Positions 40,209 to 50,667 of a stretch of 64,000 nt of DNA are shown one piece after another. Origin of the DNA: Flavobacterium sp. (lineage in GTDB: Bacteria; Bacteroidota; Bacteroidia; Flavobacteriales; Flavobacteriaceae); assembly GCF_024710485.1 (NCBI RefSeq), contig NZ_JANJUQ010000032.1, forward strand, positions 1 to 64,000, in the 5' to 3' direction. Position 1 is the first letter of the stretch, and the number at the start of each line of letters is the position of its first letter. A program made the translations under genes and the position numbers. The notes under the pieces are model-generated. The model ran no database searches. It was not told the DNA's origin and saw only the letters and a program-made list of their open reading frames with translations.

Positions 40209-40305
40209 ATTGGTATTGCCTCAAAAAAGATTTCGCGATTTTTATAATAATTTTAATACTACTGCGTTTTATAAATAGTAATTTGCACCAAAATAACTAC
40301 GAAAC

Positions 40306-41859
40306 ATGGACAAAATCAAAATACTTTGGGTGGATGACGAAATTGATTTGCTCAAACCACATATTCTCTTTTTAGAAAGTAAAAACTATCAGGTTACCAC
40401 TTATAACAATGGCCGAGATGCGATTGACGCTTATGAAGACGGTAATTTTGACATTGTTTTCTTGGATGAAAACATGCCCGGTATGAGCGGTTTGGAAACC
40501 TTGTCGGAGATGAAAGAGAAAAAGTCATCTACACCGGTAATCATGATTACCAAGAGTGAAGAAGAATATATCATGGAAGAAGCGATTGGTTCAAAGATTG
40601 CCGACTATTTGATTAAACCGGTAAATCCGAATCAGATTTTATTGAGTTTGAAAAAAAACCTCGACCATTCGCGATTGATTTCAGAAAAAACCACTTTGGA
40701 TTACCAAAAAGAATTCCGCAAAATCGCCATGGAATTGGCTATGGTAAACAGCTACGAAGACTGGGTGGAATTGTACAAAAAACTATTGTTTTGGGAATTG
40801 GAATTGGAAAACATCAACGACCAAAGTATGTTCGAAATTTTGGAAAGTCAGAAAGTAGAAGCCAATGTACAATTCGGAAAATTTATAGAGCGTAATTACG
40901 AAAATTGGTTCGATCCCAAGGCTGATAAACCCATACAATCTCATACGCTTTTCAGAGAATTAGTCGTTCCGGAATTGGTTAAAAAAGACAAGCCTGTTTT
41001 GTTTGTGGTAATCGATAATTTGCGCTACGACCAATGGAAAGCCATGGAGAGTGTTGTAGCCAATCATTACAAATTGGAAAAAGAAATACCCTATTACGCC
41101 AGTTTACCAACAGCAACACAATACGTCCGAAATTCGATTTTCTCCGGATTGACGCCACTGGAAATGGAAAAACAATTTCCGCAATATTGGAAAAATGATG
41201 TTGATGAAGGCGGCAAAAATATGCATGAAGCTGAGTTCCTCACTGCTCATTTGAAACGTTTAGGCCTGAACATCAAACAAGATTACTTCAAGATTACCAA
41301 TCTGGCCGGCGGAAAAAAACTGGCGGACAACTTTAAAGCACTTAAAGACAATCAATTGGTAACCGTGGTTTACAATTTTGTAGACATGTTGTCACACGCC
41401 AAAACCGAAATGGATGTGGTGAAAGAATTGGCTTCCGATGACAAAGCGTACCGTTCGCTTACGTTGAGTTGGTTTAAAAATTCACCTTTATTAGAAATCA
41501 TCCAGCAAGCGCAAAAATTAGGTTTTAAGTTAATCATCACCACCGATCACGGTACCATTAACGTTAAGAATCCATCGAAAGTAATCGGCGATAAAAACAC
41601 CAGTTTGAACTTGCGCTATAAAACCGGTCGCAGTTTGACTTATGAAGATAAAGATGTTTATGCGGTAAAAGATCCTAAAAAAATTGGATTGCCGACAATA
41701 AACATGAGCAGCTCATACATATTTGCAAAGAATGATTTATTTTTGGCCTATGTAAACAACTACAATCATTATGTGAGTTACTACCGCAATACCTACCAGC
41801 ACGGAGGCATTTCGTTAGAAGAAATGATTGTACCGTTTTTAGTGTTTAATCCGAAATAA
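40306..41859 (+). CDS. porX: PorX, T9SS response regulator with PglZ domain
   Basis: This 517-residue protein has an N-terminal receiver domain (Asp10, Asp11, phospho-acceptor Asp54 in VFLDENMPGM, conserved Lys in YLIKPV). A helical linker and a C-terminal PglZ/alkaline-phosphatase-superfamily domain follow (about 200-515), with VIDNLRYDQW, ITTDHGT and YQHGGISLEEM as likely metal and phosphate ligands. This exact architecture is PorX, a regulator of the type IX secretion system genes and one of its components. Partner PorY is not in the window. It stands alone before tsaE, with a 73-base spacer that contains a long palindrome. Confidence 0.96.
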   Translation: MDKIKILWVDDEIDLLKPHILFLESKNYQVTTYNNGRDAIDAYEDGNFDIVFLDENMPGMSGLETLSEMKEKKSSTPVIMITKSEEEYIMEEAIGSKIADYLIKPVNPNQILLSLKKNLDHSRLISEKTTLDYQKEFRKIAMELAMVNSYEDWVELYKKLLFWELELENINDQSMFEILESQKVEANVQFGKFIERNYENWFDPKADKPIQSHTLFRELVVPELVKKDKPVLFVVIDNLRYDQWKAMESVVANHYKLEKEIPYYASLPTATQYVRNSIFSGLTPLEMEKQFPQYWKNDVDEGGKNMHEAEFLTAHLKRLGLNIKQDYFKITNLAGGKKLADNFKALKDNQLVTVVYNFVDMLSHAKTEMDVVKELASDDKAYRSLTLSWFKNSPLLEIIQQAQKLGFKLIITTDHGTINVKNPSKVIGDKNTSLNLRYKTGRSLTYEDKDVYAVKDPKKIGLPTINMSSSYIFAKNDLFLAYVNNYNHYVSYYRNTYQHGGISLEEMIVPFLVFNPK

Positions 41860-41863
41860 AGGA

Positions 41864-41924
41864 AGTAATTAGTGAATAGTAATTAGTGATTAGCCGTTTT
41901 ATTAATTACTATTCACCAATTACT
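41864..41924. repeat. 22-bp near-perfect palindromic repeat
   Basis: The left arm at 41864-41885 and the right arm at 41903-41924 are inverted copies with one mismatch, built from AGTAATTAGTGAATAGTAATTA. The loop is 17 bases. No T run follows either arm, so it is not a standard terminator; it looks like a REP-like intergenic repeat made of TTAGTGA/TAGTAAT units between porX and tsaE. Confidence 0.75.
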
Positions 41925-41938
41925 AACTATAGTTGCCC

Positions 41939-42346
41939 ATGGAAATCATCTTTTCAGTAGACGAGTTACAAGAAGTTGCTCAAAAAATCATAGCCGAAAA
42001 CCCGCATAAAGTCATCATTTTTAACGGACAAATGGGCGTGGGTAAAACCACTTTAATCAAAGCTTTAGCAAAAACTTTAGGCGTAAAAGATGCTACCAGT
42101 AGTCCGACCTTTTCATTGGTAAACGAATACCAAGCCGATGGTGGGCAATACGTTTATCACTTCGATGTGTACCGATTAAAATCGGAATCTGAGGCCTTAG
42201 ATATGGGTATTGATGAGTATTTGTATTCCGGACATTGGTGTTTTATTGAATGGGCCGAAAAGATTCCGAATTTACTTCCGGACGACTATTCGACTATAGA
42301 CCTGACAACAGCACCCGACGGCAAAAGGATTTTAAGACTGAGCTGA
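41939..42346 (+). CDS. tsaE: tRNA threonylcarbamoyladenosine ATPase TsaE
   Basis: This 135-residue ATPase has the P-loop GQMGVGKTT (residues 30-38), SSPTFSLVNEY, the YHFDVYRL strand and DEYLYSGHWCFIEWAEK, which are the typical TsaE/YjeE motifs. It assists TsaB and TsaD in making the t6A37 modification of ANN-decoding tRNAs. The start was placed at the ATG at 41939; a TTG at 41933 would add only two residues. It lies between porX and alanine dehydrogenase on the same strand. It is expected to be essential; all ATPase motifs are intact. Confidence 0.94.
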   Translation: MEIIFSVDELQEVAQKIIAENPHKVIIFNGQMGVGKTTLIKALAKTLGVKDATSSPTFSLVNEYQADGGQYVYHFDVYRLKSESEALDMGIDEYLYSGHWCFIEWAEKIPNLLPDDYSTIDLTTAPDGKRILRLS

Positions 42347-42411
42347 TATTGATTTTTGCTATTGACATTGCTATTTTTTTCGTACTTTCGAGCTAAATTC
42401 ATTGTTCCGTT

Positions 42412-43605
42412 ATGTCGTTAACCCCATTCACCAAGCAACAATTACTGCCGCAAGAGGAAAAGTTAGAAATCTTTCGTCACAAAAGCGACCTTTTCATAGG
42501 AATTCCCAAAGAGACTTCTTACCAAGAGAGACGCATTTGCTTAACGCCGGATGCGGTGAATTCACTGACTTCACACGGACATAAAGTGATGATTGAAGCC
42601 GGAGCCGGACTGAGTTCCAGTTATACCGATAAAGAGTTCAGCGATGCCGGAGCCATCATTACCAACGACACCAAGAAAGTGTTCAGTTGCCCAATGATTT
42701 TAAAGGTAGAACCTTTAACGATGGAAGAAATCGGCATGGTGAACCAAAATGCAATTGTCATTTCAGCCATTCAATTAAAAACCCGAAAAAAAGAATATTT
42801 CGAAGCTTTAGCCAAGAAAAAAGTAACCGCTTTGGCTTTTGAATACATCAAAGACGAAGACGGCTCCTATCCTGCCGTGAAATCGTTGAGCGAAATTGCC
42901 GGTACCGCTTCTGTTTTGATTGCCGCCGAACTAATGATTAACAATGAATTCGGTAAAGGATTACTTTTAGGGAACATCACAGGAGTACCACCTACTGATG
43001 TAGTCATTTTAGGCTCCGGAACCGTAGGCGAATTTGCCGCAAAAACGGCTTTAGGTTTGGGTGCCAATGTTAAAGTATTTGACAACTCCATCACCAAACT
43101 GCGTCGTTTGCAAAACAATTTAAACCAACGAATATTTACTTCTACCATACAACCCAAATCGTTACTCAAAGCTTTGAGAAGATGCGATGTAGCCATTGGC
43201 GCGATGCGTGGCAAAGACCGCTGCCCTGTAGTAGTAACCGAAACCATGGTGGAACATATGAAAAAAGGGGCTGTGATTGTTGATGTGAGCATTGATACCG
43301 GTGGCTGTTTTGAAACTTCTGAAGTAACTACACACGAATCGCCTACCTTTATAAAAAACAATGTAATTCATTATTGCGTTCCCAATATTCCGTCTCGTTA
43401 TTCTAAAACGGCTTCTTTATCGATTAGTAATATCATTACACCTTATTTGTTACAAATTGCAGAAGACGGTGGATTGGAAAGTGCTATCCGATGCAACAAA
43501 GGCTTAAAAAACGGGGTGTATTTGTACCACGGTATTTTGACCAACAAAGCCATAGGCGATTGGTTTAATTTACCCGACAACGATATTAATCTGATTGTCT
43601 TCTAA
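42412..43605 (+). CDS. ald: Alanine dehydrogenase
   Basis: This 397-residue NAD-dependent enzyme interconverts L-alanine and pyruvate plus ammonia. It has IGIPKETSYQERRICLTP with the conserved Lys and Arg, and GHKVMIEAGAGLSSSYTD. The Rossmann loop is VVILGSGTVGEFAAKTALGLGA (GxGxxG), and a C-terminal part with ITPYLLQIAEDGG follows. Family members are about 370-400 residues, so it is full length. An 8-9 residue N-terminal extension (MSLTPFTKQ...) is slightly longer than usual. Part of a porX-tsaE-ald order that I recall as common in Flavobacteriia. Confidence 0.93.
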   Translation: MSLTPFTKQQLLPQEEKLEIFRHKSDLFIGIPKETSYQERRICLTPDAVNSLTSHGHKVMIEAGAGLSSSYTDKEFSDAGAIITNDTKKVFSCPMILKVEPLTMEEIGMVNQNAIVISAIQLKTRKKEYFEALAKKKVTALAFEYIKDEDGSYPAVKSLSEIAGTASVLIAAELMINNEFGKGLLLGNITGVPPTDVVILGSGTVGEFAAKTALGLGANVKVFDNSITKLRRLQNNLNQRIFTSTIQPKSLLKALRRCDVAIGAMRGKDRCPVVVTETMVEHMKKGAVIVDVSIDTGGCFETSEVTTHESPTFIKNNVIHYCVPNIPSRYSKTASLSISNIITPYLLQIAEDGGLESAIRCNKGLKNGVYLYHGILTNKAIGDWFNLPDNDINLIVF

Positions 43606-43645
43606 AATAATCAACTTCCTTATTTATCGGAACTCCAACATTGAT

Positions 43646-43653
43646 TACTTTTG
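43646..43653 (+). promoter_or_regulatory. -7 box of the small membrane protein gene
   Basis: TACTTTTG (TAnnTTTG), 16 bases before the ATG at 43670. No TTG with the standard spacing is present. Confidence 0.5.
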
Positions 43654-43669
43654 TTGAAAAGAATCAATT

Positions 43670-44044
43670 ATGAAGTTTTATCAACGATTTGCTTACTATT
43701 TGGTAGGCTTTAGTATCGGGATGTTTTTTGTAGTCTTAATTTGGAGCGGCAAAGATACCCGATGTAATTATTTTCCCAACGCCAGAGTGCTGAACGACCT
43801 GAGAAACAAACCTTTTTATTACGACAGTTTGGCGACCCAAAAACTAAATGAAAAATGGGTTGACACAGCCGACATCAAAGCCACTCTAACCCACGGCGAT
43901 GTAGATTTTGATGTGAGTAACAAACCCTCTGAAGGCGGAAAAGTATACATCATAGAAGGAAAGACAAAACAAAATCTACCCATAGTTTTAAAAGTGATTA
44001 ACTACTCCAACAAAGCTGTTTTAAAAGACATTACAAAAAAATAA
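43670..44044 (+). CDS. Membrane-anchored DUF4258-like protein
   Basis: This 124-residue protein has one N-terminal transmembrane helix (about 7-27, FAYYLVGFSIGMFFVVLIWSG) and a periplasmic soluble domain of about 95 residues with YFPNARVLNDLRNKPFYY, HGDVDFDVSNKP and KVYIIEGKTKQNLPIVLKVIN. The pattern, ending in a GK-rich strand pair, recalls the DUF4258 family of Bacteroidota, which has no assigned function. It has its own -7 box and a strong terminator shared with secDF. Its fixed place after alanine dehydrogenase suggests nothing specific. Confidence 0.78.
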   Translation: MKFYQRFAYYLVGFSIGMFFVVLIWSGKDTRCNYFPNARVLNDLRNKPFYYDSLATQKLNEKWVDTADIKATLTHGDVDFDVSNKPSEGGKVYIIEGKTKQNLPIVLKVINYSNKAVLKDITKK

Positions 44045-44057
44045 ACATATCATATAT

Positions 44058-44093
44058 ATAAAAAGGGTTGTCGTAATGACAACCCTTTTTTTT
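44058..44093. terminator. Bidirectional terminator
   Basis: AAAAGGGTTGTC and GACAACCCTTTT form a 12-bp stem around GTAAT, with an A run on the left and T run on the right. It ends the plus-strand gene at 44044 and the convergent secDF. Confidence 0.92.
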
Positions 44094-44109
44094 ATCTATA
44101 GAGCAACAA

Positions 44110-47082
44110 TTAAGCTTGTTCTCCTTTGTGACGACTCTCGATTTCTTCGATGTCTTTTTTGCTTACACTGTCAACCAAAATTGGGGTAGCGATAAACAAC
44201 GAAGAATAAGTTCCAACTAAGATACCTATCAACATGGCAAAGATAAATCCACGGATAGACTCACCACCGAAAATGAACATGATTAACAATACGATAACCA
44301 TAGTTAATGATGTATTGATAGTTCTGGAAAGCGTAGTATTAATAGATGCATTTACCACATCTTTAAACGTACCTTTAATGTTTCCGGCTAAAAACTCACG
44401 AACCCTGTCAAATACAATTACGGTATCGTTCATAGAGTAACCGATTACTGTTAAGATAGCAGCGATAAAGTGTTGATCCATTTCCATGTGGAAAGGCATG
44501 TATTTGTACAATAATGAATACAAACCTAATACGAAGATAACGTCGTGTAAGATAGCGGCGATAGCTCCTAATGAATACTGCCATTTACGGAAAGAGATAA
44601 CTAAATACAATCCAACTACTAACATAGCACCAATTACAGCCCAGAAAGAGTTGGTTTTTATATCGGCAGAGATAGAGGCCCCAACTTTAGAGGCTTGCAA
44701 AACTCCGGTTTGTTTTCCGTCGTAAGTGTTGATGAACTTGTCGTAAGTCAAATCAGCACTGTAGTATTTTTTCAAAGTATTGAACAATAATTCATTTACT
44801 TCTTTATCTACTTCAACACCATCTTCTTTGATTTTGTATTTAGTAGTTAATTTTAACTGATCGTCTTCACCAAATACTTTGGCTTCAACGGTAACTCCGA
44901 AAGCAGCAGATAACTCTTCAGAAACCTGAGTAGCTTCTACCGGTTTTTCAAATTTTACTTGGAACGTTCTTCCTCCAACAAAATCAACACCTTCGTCTAA
45001 TCCATTAAAATAGAAAGAAATACAGCTTCCTACTACTACTAAAGTAGAGATTATATAAGAAATTTTCTTAACCCCGATAAAGTCGAAGTGGAATCCGGTA
45101 AACCAGTTTTTAGTGATATTGGTAGAGAACATCAAGCTTCTGTTTTTAGCGATGTCTTTATCAATAAACATTCTGGCGATAAAAATAGAAGTAAATAACG
45201 AGGTGAAAATACCGATTAACAAAGTAGTAGCGAAACCTTGGATTGGTCCCGTACCAAAGATGAATAAGATAGCACCGGTTAAAACGTGGGTTACGTTAGC
45301 ATCGATAATAGAACGCATAGCTCCTTTCCAACCGTAAGAAGATTTCACGGCATCGGCTAATGATTTTCCGTCGCGCAATTCTTCTTTCGCTCTTTCATAG
45401 ATGATAATATTCGCGTCTACGGCAGTACCTAAGGTCAACACGATACCGGCAATACCAGGTAAAGTTAATACAGCACCTAAACTAGCTAGAATACCAAACA
45501 AGAATAATAAGTTAACTAACAAAGCAACGTTAGCATACCAACCTGCTCTTCCATAGTAGAATACCATCCACAAACATACCAACAAGAATCCAACTACTGA
45601 TGATATCATACCGGCATCAATGGCTTTTTGTCCTAATGACGGTCCAACGATTTCAGATTGGATGATCTCAGCTGTAGCCGGTAATTTACCTGCTCTTAAT
45701 ACGTTTGCTAAGTCTTTCGTTTCAGCTACGTTAAAACTTCCTGTAATTTCAGATCTTCCTCCGGCAATTGGTCCTGAACTTACCCCAGGTGCAGAGTACA
45801 CTACGTTGTCCAAAGCAATAGCAATGGCACTTTTTTGAGTGTAAGCATTTCCGGTTAATTTTTCCCATTCTTTAGAACCTGCAGCGTTCATTTGCATAGA
45901 AACTGCCGGTTTACCCATTTGGTCAAAAGTATCTCTGGCATCAACGATAACTCCACCACCTAATGGCGCAATATCATCTTTGTTCCCTTTTAAAGCATAT
46001 AATTCAACGGTTTCCGTTTCTTTTTTGGTTTTCTCGTCTCTTACCGATGTTGGTTTACCCCAAACGAATTTAGCAAAACGCTTGTCACCCGGCAACATCG
46101 CACGAATTTCCGGTCTTTTCAAATAACCGCTGACCGCTGCTGTATCTTTAGTATTAACAATCGCTAAGATTGGACCACCACCGATAGAAACAAATTTATC
46201 AAATAAAGGATTATTCCCTTTTTTAGCAGCCGCAGAATCACTGCTTTTATCTGTCAATAATTTTGTCAATGAATCCTCAGCTTTTACCGCTTCGGTCTTC
46301 TCAGTAGTTTTTACTGTAGCTTTTAAAGTTTCGTTAGCTTGTTGCAAAAACCCACCTAACTCCTCTACTTTGAAAGTTTCCCAAAACTCTAATTCAGCTT
46401 TGCTGGAAACTAATTTTTTAATACGGTCAACATCTTTAGCTCCCGGTAACTCGATTAAGATTCTTCCGGTCTGTCCTAATTTAGCAATGTTTGGTTGGGT
46501 TACCCCGAATTTATCGATACGGCTTCTCAATACACCGAAAGCCGATTCTACAGACTCGTCAACTTTTCTGCGCAATACTTTTTTAACTTGCTCGTCAGTC
46601 GAATTGAAGTTCAACTCTTGATCGTCAAAATTTCTGTTGGCAAAAATATCAGGAGAAGCCAATTTGGTTGTGCCTTTGTTTGCATCGAAAGCTTCAAAGA
46701 AAGCATCTAAATAAGATTGATTTCCTTTTTGATTTGCCGTAGCATCTTCCAAAGCTTTGTTGAAAACCGGGTTTTTAGAATTGTTGGCTAATTGCTTCAA
46801 AACATCTTTAACAGAGATTTGAAGAATTACATTAATTCCTCCTTCAAGGTCCAAACCTTTATTGATTTGTTTGTCTTTTACTTCATTGTAAGTAAAGAAA
46901 TCCAGAAATACTCTTTCCTTGCCTATTGAGTCAAGGTATTTAATTTCTTTCTCAGGATTTCCTCCCGCAAATGTTTTGGCATCACTTTTTACTTTATTGG
47001 CCACAAAAGTGAACGATAATTGGTAAATACTTACCAAAGCAAATAAAATTGCGAAAAACTTAACTAGTCCTTTATTCTGCAT
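44110..47082 (-). CDS. secDF: SecDF fused protein translocase subunit
   Basis: This is a 990-residue fusion of SecD and SecF, the proton-driven partner of SecYEG in protein export. The SecD half (1 to about 620) has the first transmembrane helix, a large periplasmic domain and helices with GTAVDANIIIYERAKEELRDGK. The SecF half (about 650-990) has a matching GYSMNDTVIVFDRVREFL motif. Both DANIII/ERAKEE and NDTVIVFDR are diagnostic. Fusion into one chain and the long insertion near residues 230-330 (with Thr/Lys/Asp-rich stretches) are normal for Bacteroidota. It is expected to be essential for membrane biogenesis. Confidence 0.96.
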   Translation of the reverse strand: MQNKGLVKFFAILFALVSIYQLSFTFVANKVKSDAKTFAGGNPEKEIKYLDSIGKERVFLDFFTYNEVKDKQINKGLDLEGGINVILQISVKDVLKQLANNSKNPVFNKALEDATANQKGNQSYLDAFFEAFDANKGTTKLASPDIFANRNFDDQELNFNSTDEQVKKVLRRKVDESVESAFGVLRSRIDKFGVTQPNIAKLGQTGRILIELPGAKDVDRIKKLVSSKAELEFWETFKVEELGGFLQQANETLKATVKTTEKTEAVKAEDSLTKLLTDKSSDSAAAKKGNNPLFDKFVSIGGGPILAIVNTKDTAAVSGYLKRPEIRAMLPGDKRFAKFVWGKPTSVRDEKTKKETETVELYALKGNKDDIAPLGGGVIVDARDTFDQMGKPAVSMQMNAAGSKEWEKLTGNAYTQKSAIAIALDNVVYSAPGVSSGPIAGGRSEITGSFNVAETKDLANVLRAGKLPATAEIIQSEIVGPSLGQKAIDAGMISSVVGFLLVCLWMVFYYGRAGWYANVALLVNLLFLFGILASLGAVLTLPGIAGIVLTLGTAVDANIIIYERAKEELRDGKSLADAVKSSYGWKGAMRSIIDANVTHVLTGAILFIFGTGPIQGFATTLLIGIFTSLFTSIFIARMFIDKDIAKNRSLMFSTNITKNWFTGFHFDFIGVKKISYIISTLVVVGSCISFYFNGLDEGVDFVGGRTFQVKFEKPVEATQVSEELSAAFGVTVEAKVFGEDDQLKLTTKYKIKEDGVEVDKEVNELLFNTLKKYYSADLTYDKFINTYDGKQTGVLQASKVGASISADIKTNSFWAVIGAMLVVGLYLVISFRKWQYSLGAIAAILHDVIFVLGLYSLLYKYMPFHMEMDQHFIAAILTVIGYSMNDTVIVFDRVREFLAGNIKGTFKDVVNASINTTLSRTINTSLTMVIVLLIMFIFGGESIRGFIFAMLIGILVGTYSSLFIATPILVDSVSKKDIEEIESRHKGEQA

Positions 47083-47207
47083 TATTACTAAAAATTAATT
47101 AATTCTTTTGTTTTCTCTAGACCTCACAAAAATTAAAACACCTGAAATTCAAAACTTTACAAAATAAAGCCTTGTATTTACAATCATCCCGTTTTTTATG
47201 AAACGTG

Positions 47208-47215
47208 CAAATATA
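47208..47215 (-). promoter_or_regulatory. -7 box of secDF
   Basis: On the minus strand this reads TATATTTG, giving a predicted start about 120 bases before the secDF ATG. The leader between them is AT-rich and unstructured by eye. Confidence 0.5.
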
Positions 47216-47257
47216 TAATTATAGATAAGATTAACCAATATTTTCTCGATTAATATC

Positions 47258-47291
47258 AAAAAAAAAGACTGCAAAAATTGCAGTCTTTTTT
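47258..47291 (-). terminator. Terminator of mdh
   Basis: GACTGCAA pairs with TTGCAGTC around AAA, extended by AAAAA/TTTTT. It lies 18 bases past the stop of mdh, and on the minus strand a T run follows. Confidence 0.88.
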
Positions 47292-47308
47292 AATCGTACC
47301 TATATATA

Positions 47309-48244
47309 TTATGCTAAATGCGATTTTAAGTCGTTATTCATGTTACGAACTGCATCAGCACTCTTAGCAAATAAGGCCTTTTCGGCTTCATTTAAGTTGA
47401 TATCTACAATTTGCTCCACACCGTTTTTACCGATAATACAAGGCACTCCAATACAGATATCGCTCTGACCATACTCGCCTTCTAAAAACACGGAACACGG
47501 AATCATTTTCTTTTGGTCGTTCAAAATGGCATCTACCAAATACGCCACAGAAGCGCCCGGCGCATACCAAGCTGAAGTCCCTAACAAACCTGTTAAAGTT
47601 GCACCGCCTACCATAGTATCAGCCGCTACTTTAGCCAAAGCTTCTTCAGATAAAAACTGAGAAACCGGCACACCGTTGTACGACGCCAAACGGGTTAACG
47701 GAATCATCGTAGTATCACCGTGACCACCAATTACCATTCCTTGAATATCGTTCGCCGGCTTGTCTAAGGCCAGAGACAAATAGGTTTTGAAACGAGAACT
47801 GTCTAACGTTCCTCCCATCCCGATAATTCTGTTTTTTGGTAAGCCTAACGATTTATAAGCCAAATACGTCATCGTATCCATTGGATTCGACACAATCACG
47901 AAAATAGCATTCGGCGAATGTTGTAATAAACTTTCAGCCACACCTTTCACAATTCCGGCGTTGATGCCAATTAATTCTTCACGAGTCATGCCCGGTTTTC
48001 TCGGCACTCCAGAAGTAATCACCACCACATCACTGCCGGCAGTTTTAGCATAATCATTAGTACTTCCTACTACTTTGGTATTGAACCCTAAAGTGGTTTG
48101 GGTTTGCGTAATGTCTAACGCTTTCCCTTCAGCAAAACCTTCTCTGATATCCACCAACACTATTTCGCTGGCAATTCTTCTGTAAGCAATCGCATCGGCA
48201 CAAGTAGCACCCACGTTTCCTGCTCCTACAATAGTAACTTTCAT
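47309..48244 (-). CDS. mdh: Malate dehydrogenase
   Basis: This is a 311-residue NAD-dependent malate dehydrogenase of the LDH-like type, converting malate and oxaloacetate in the TCA cycle. The cofactor loop is IVGAGNVGATCADAIA (GxGxxG), and the Asp at the end of strand 2 in VLVDIREG sets NAD preference. VITSGVPRKPGMTRE has the catalytic Arg pair with Arg in the mobile loop, and the active-site His is in MVIGGHGDTTMIPLTR. Length is standard. The strand order mdh then upstream gyrB is separated by 237 bases with a long palindrome and a terminator. Confidence 0.96.
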   Translation of the reverse strand: MKVTIVGAGNVGATCADAIAYRRIASEIVLVDIREGFAEGKALDITQTQTTLGFNTKVVGSTNDYAKTAGSDVVVITSGVPRKPGMTREELIGINAGIVKGVAESLLQHSPNAIFVIVSNPMDTMTYLAYKSLGLPKNRIIGMGGTLDSSRFKTYLSLALDKPANDIQGMVIGGHGDTTMIPLTRLASYNGVPVSQFLSEEALAKVAADTMVGGATLTGLLGTSAWYAPGASVAYLVDAILNDQKKMIPCSVFLEGEYGQSDICIGVPCIIGKNGVEQIVDINLNEAEKALFAKSADAVRNMNNDLKSHLA

Positions 48245-48281
48245 TTTTGTATATAATTTGTTGTTTCTTTTATTTTTTTGA

Positions 48282-48361
48282 AGCTAATCCCGCTTTACGT
48301 TGCAATCTTTTTTAGTTTGTTGGCAACAAACCAAAAAAGGATTTTCACTTCAATCGGGGCT
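48282..48361. repeat. 80-bp imperfect palindromic element
   Basis: Centred near 48323, CTTTTTTAGTTTGTTG (48307-48322) is matched by the inverted copy CAACAAACCAAAAAAG (48324-48339) with one mismatch. Outer parts AGCTAATCCCGCTT and AATCGGGGCT also pair roughly, so the element is palindromic over about 80 bases. On the minus strand the mismatch would be a G-U pair, so the structure may be selected in RNA. I recall closely similar elements repeated at gene ends in Flavobacterium genomes. Confidence 0.7.
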
Positions 48362-48409
48362 ATGGCTCTTGCGTTAAACACTACCAAATTCGAAATCTTA
48401 AAAATACCT

Positions 48410-48426
48410 GAAGCCCACCGGGCTTC
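48410..48426 (-). terminator. Probable terminator of gyrB
   Basis: GAAGCCC and GGGCTTC form a perfect 7-bp stem around ACC. On the minus strand it is followed by AGGTATTTTTAAG. It lies about 55 bases past the gyrB stop. Confidence 0.65.
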
Positions 48427-48481
48427 CTCCTTTTAATTTCACACGAGCAAAGCGACTGCCGAAGGAAATAATCGGGGCTAG

Positions 48482-50428
<1,947 letters not shown>

Positions 50429-50461
50429 TTATCGTAAAAAATGTATTTTTTGTCTAACACG

Positions 50462-50469
50462 CAAATATA
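50462..50469 (-). promoter_or_regulatory. -7 box of gyrB
   Basis: On the minus strand this reads TATATTTG (TAnnTTTG), 39 bases before the gyrB ATG. The upstream TTG is not at the expected spacing. Confidence 0.5.
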
Positions 50470-50546
50470 TAAAAACGCATAGGATTTCCTATTGAAAAAA
50501 GGGTTTAAAAGCCTTAAGTTATTAACATTTTTGGTCGGATTTCAAC

Positions 50547-50579
50547 AAAAAACGCCTGCCAAAAATGACAGACGTTTTT
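50547..50579 (-). terminator. Terminator of asnB
   Basis: On the minus strand ACGTCTGTCA pairs with TGGCAGGCGT through two G-U pairs, followed by six T. It lies about 90 bases past the asnB stop. Confidence 0.7.
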
Positions 50580-50667
50580 CAACAAACAAACTAAACTTCA
50601 ATTCAATCAAGTTTGAGAACTCGACTTTACTGTAATAATACTTTTCGACATTCTGCGAAAAGACACT

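Noticed and set aside
42402..42584. Short frame overlapping the alanine dehydrogenase start
   Set aside because: It is an out-of-frame reading of ald, which has full family support.
42867..43371. Minus-strand frames inside alanine dehydrogenase
   Set aside because: They lie wholly within a well-recognised enzyme gene and have no promoter or family features.
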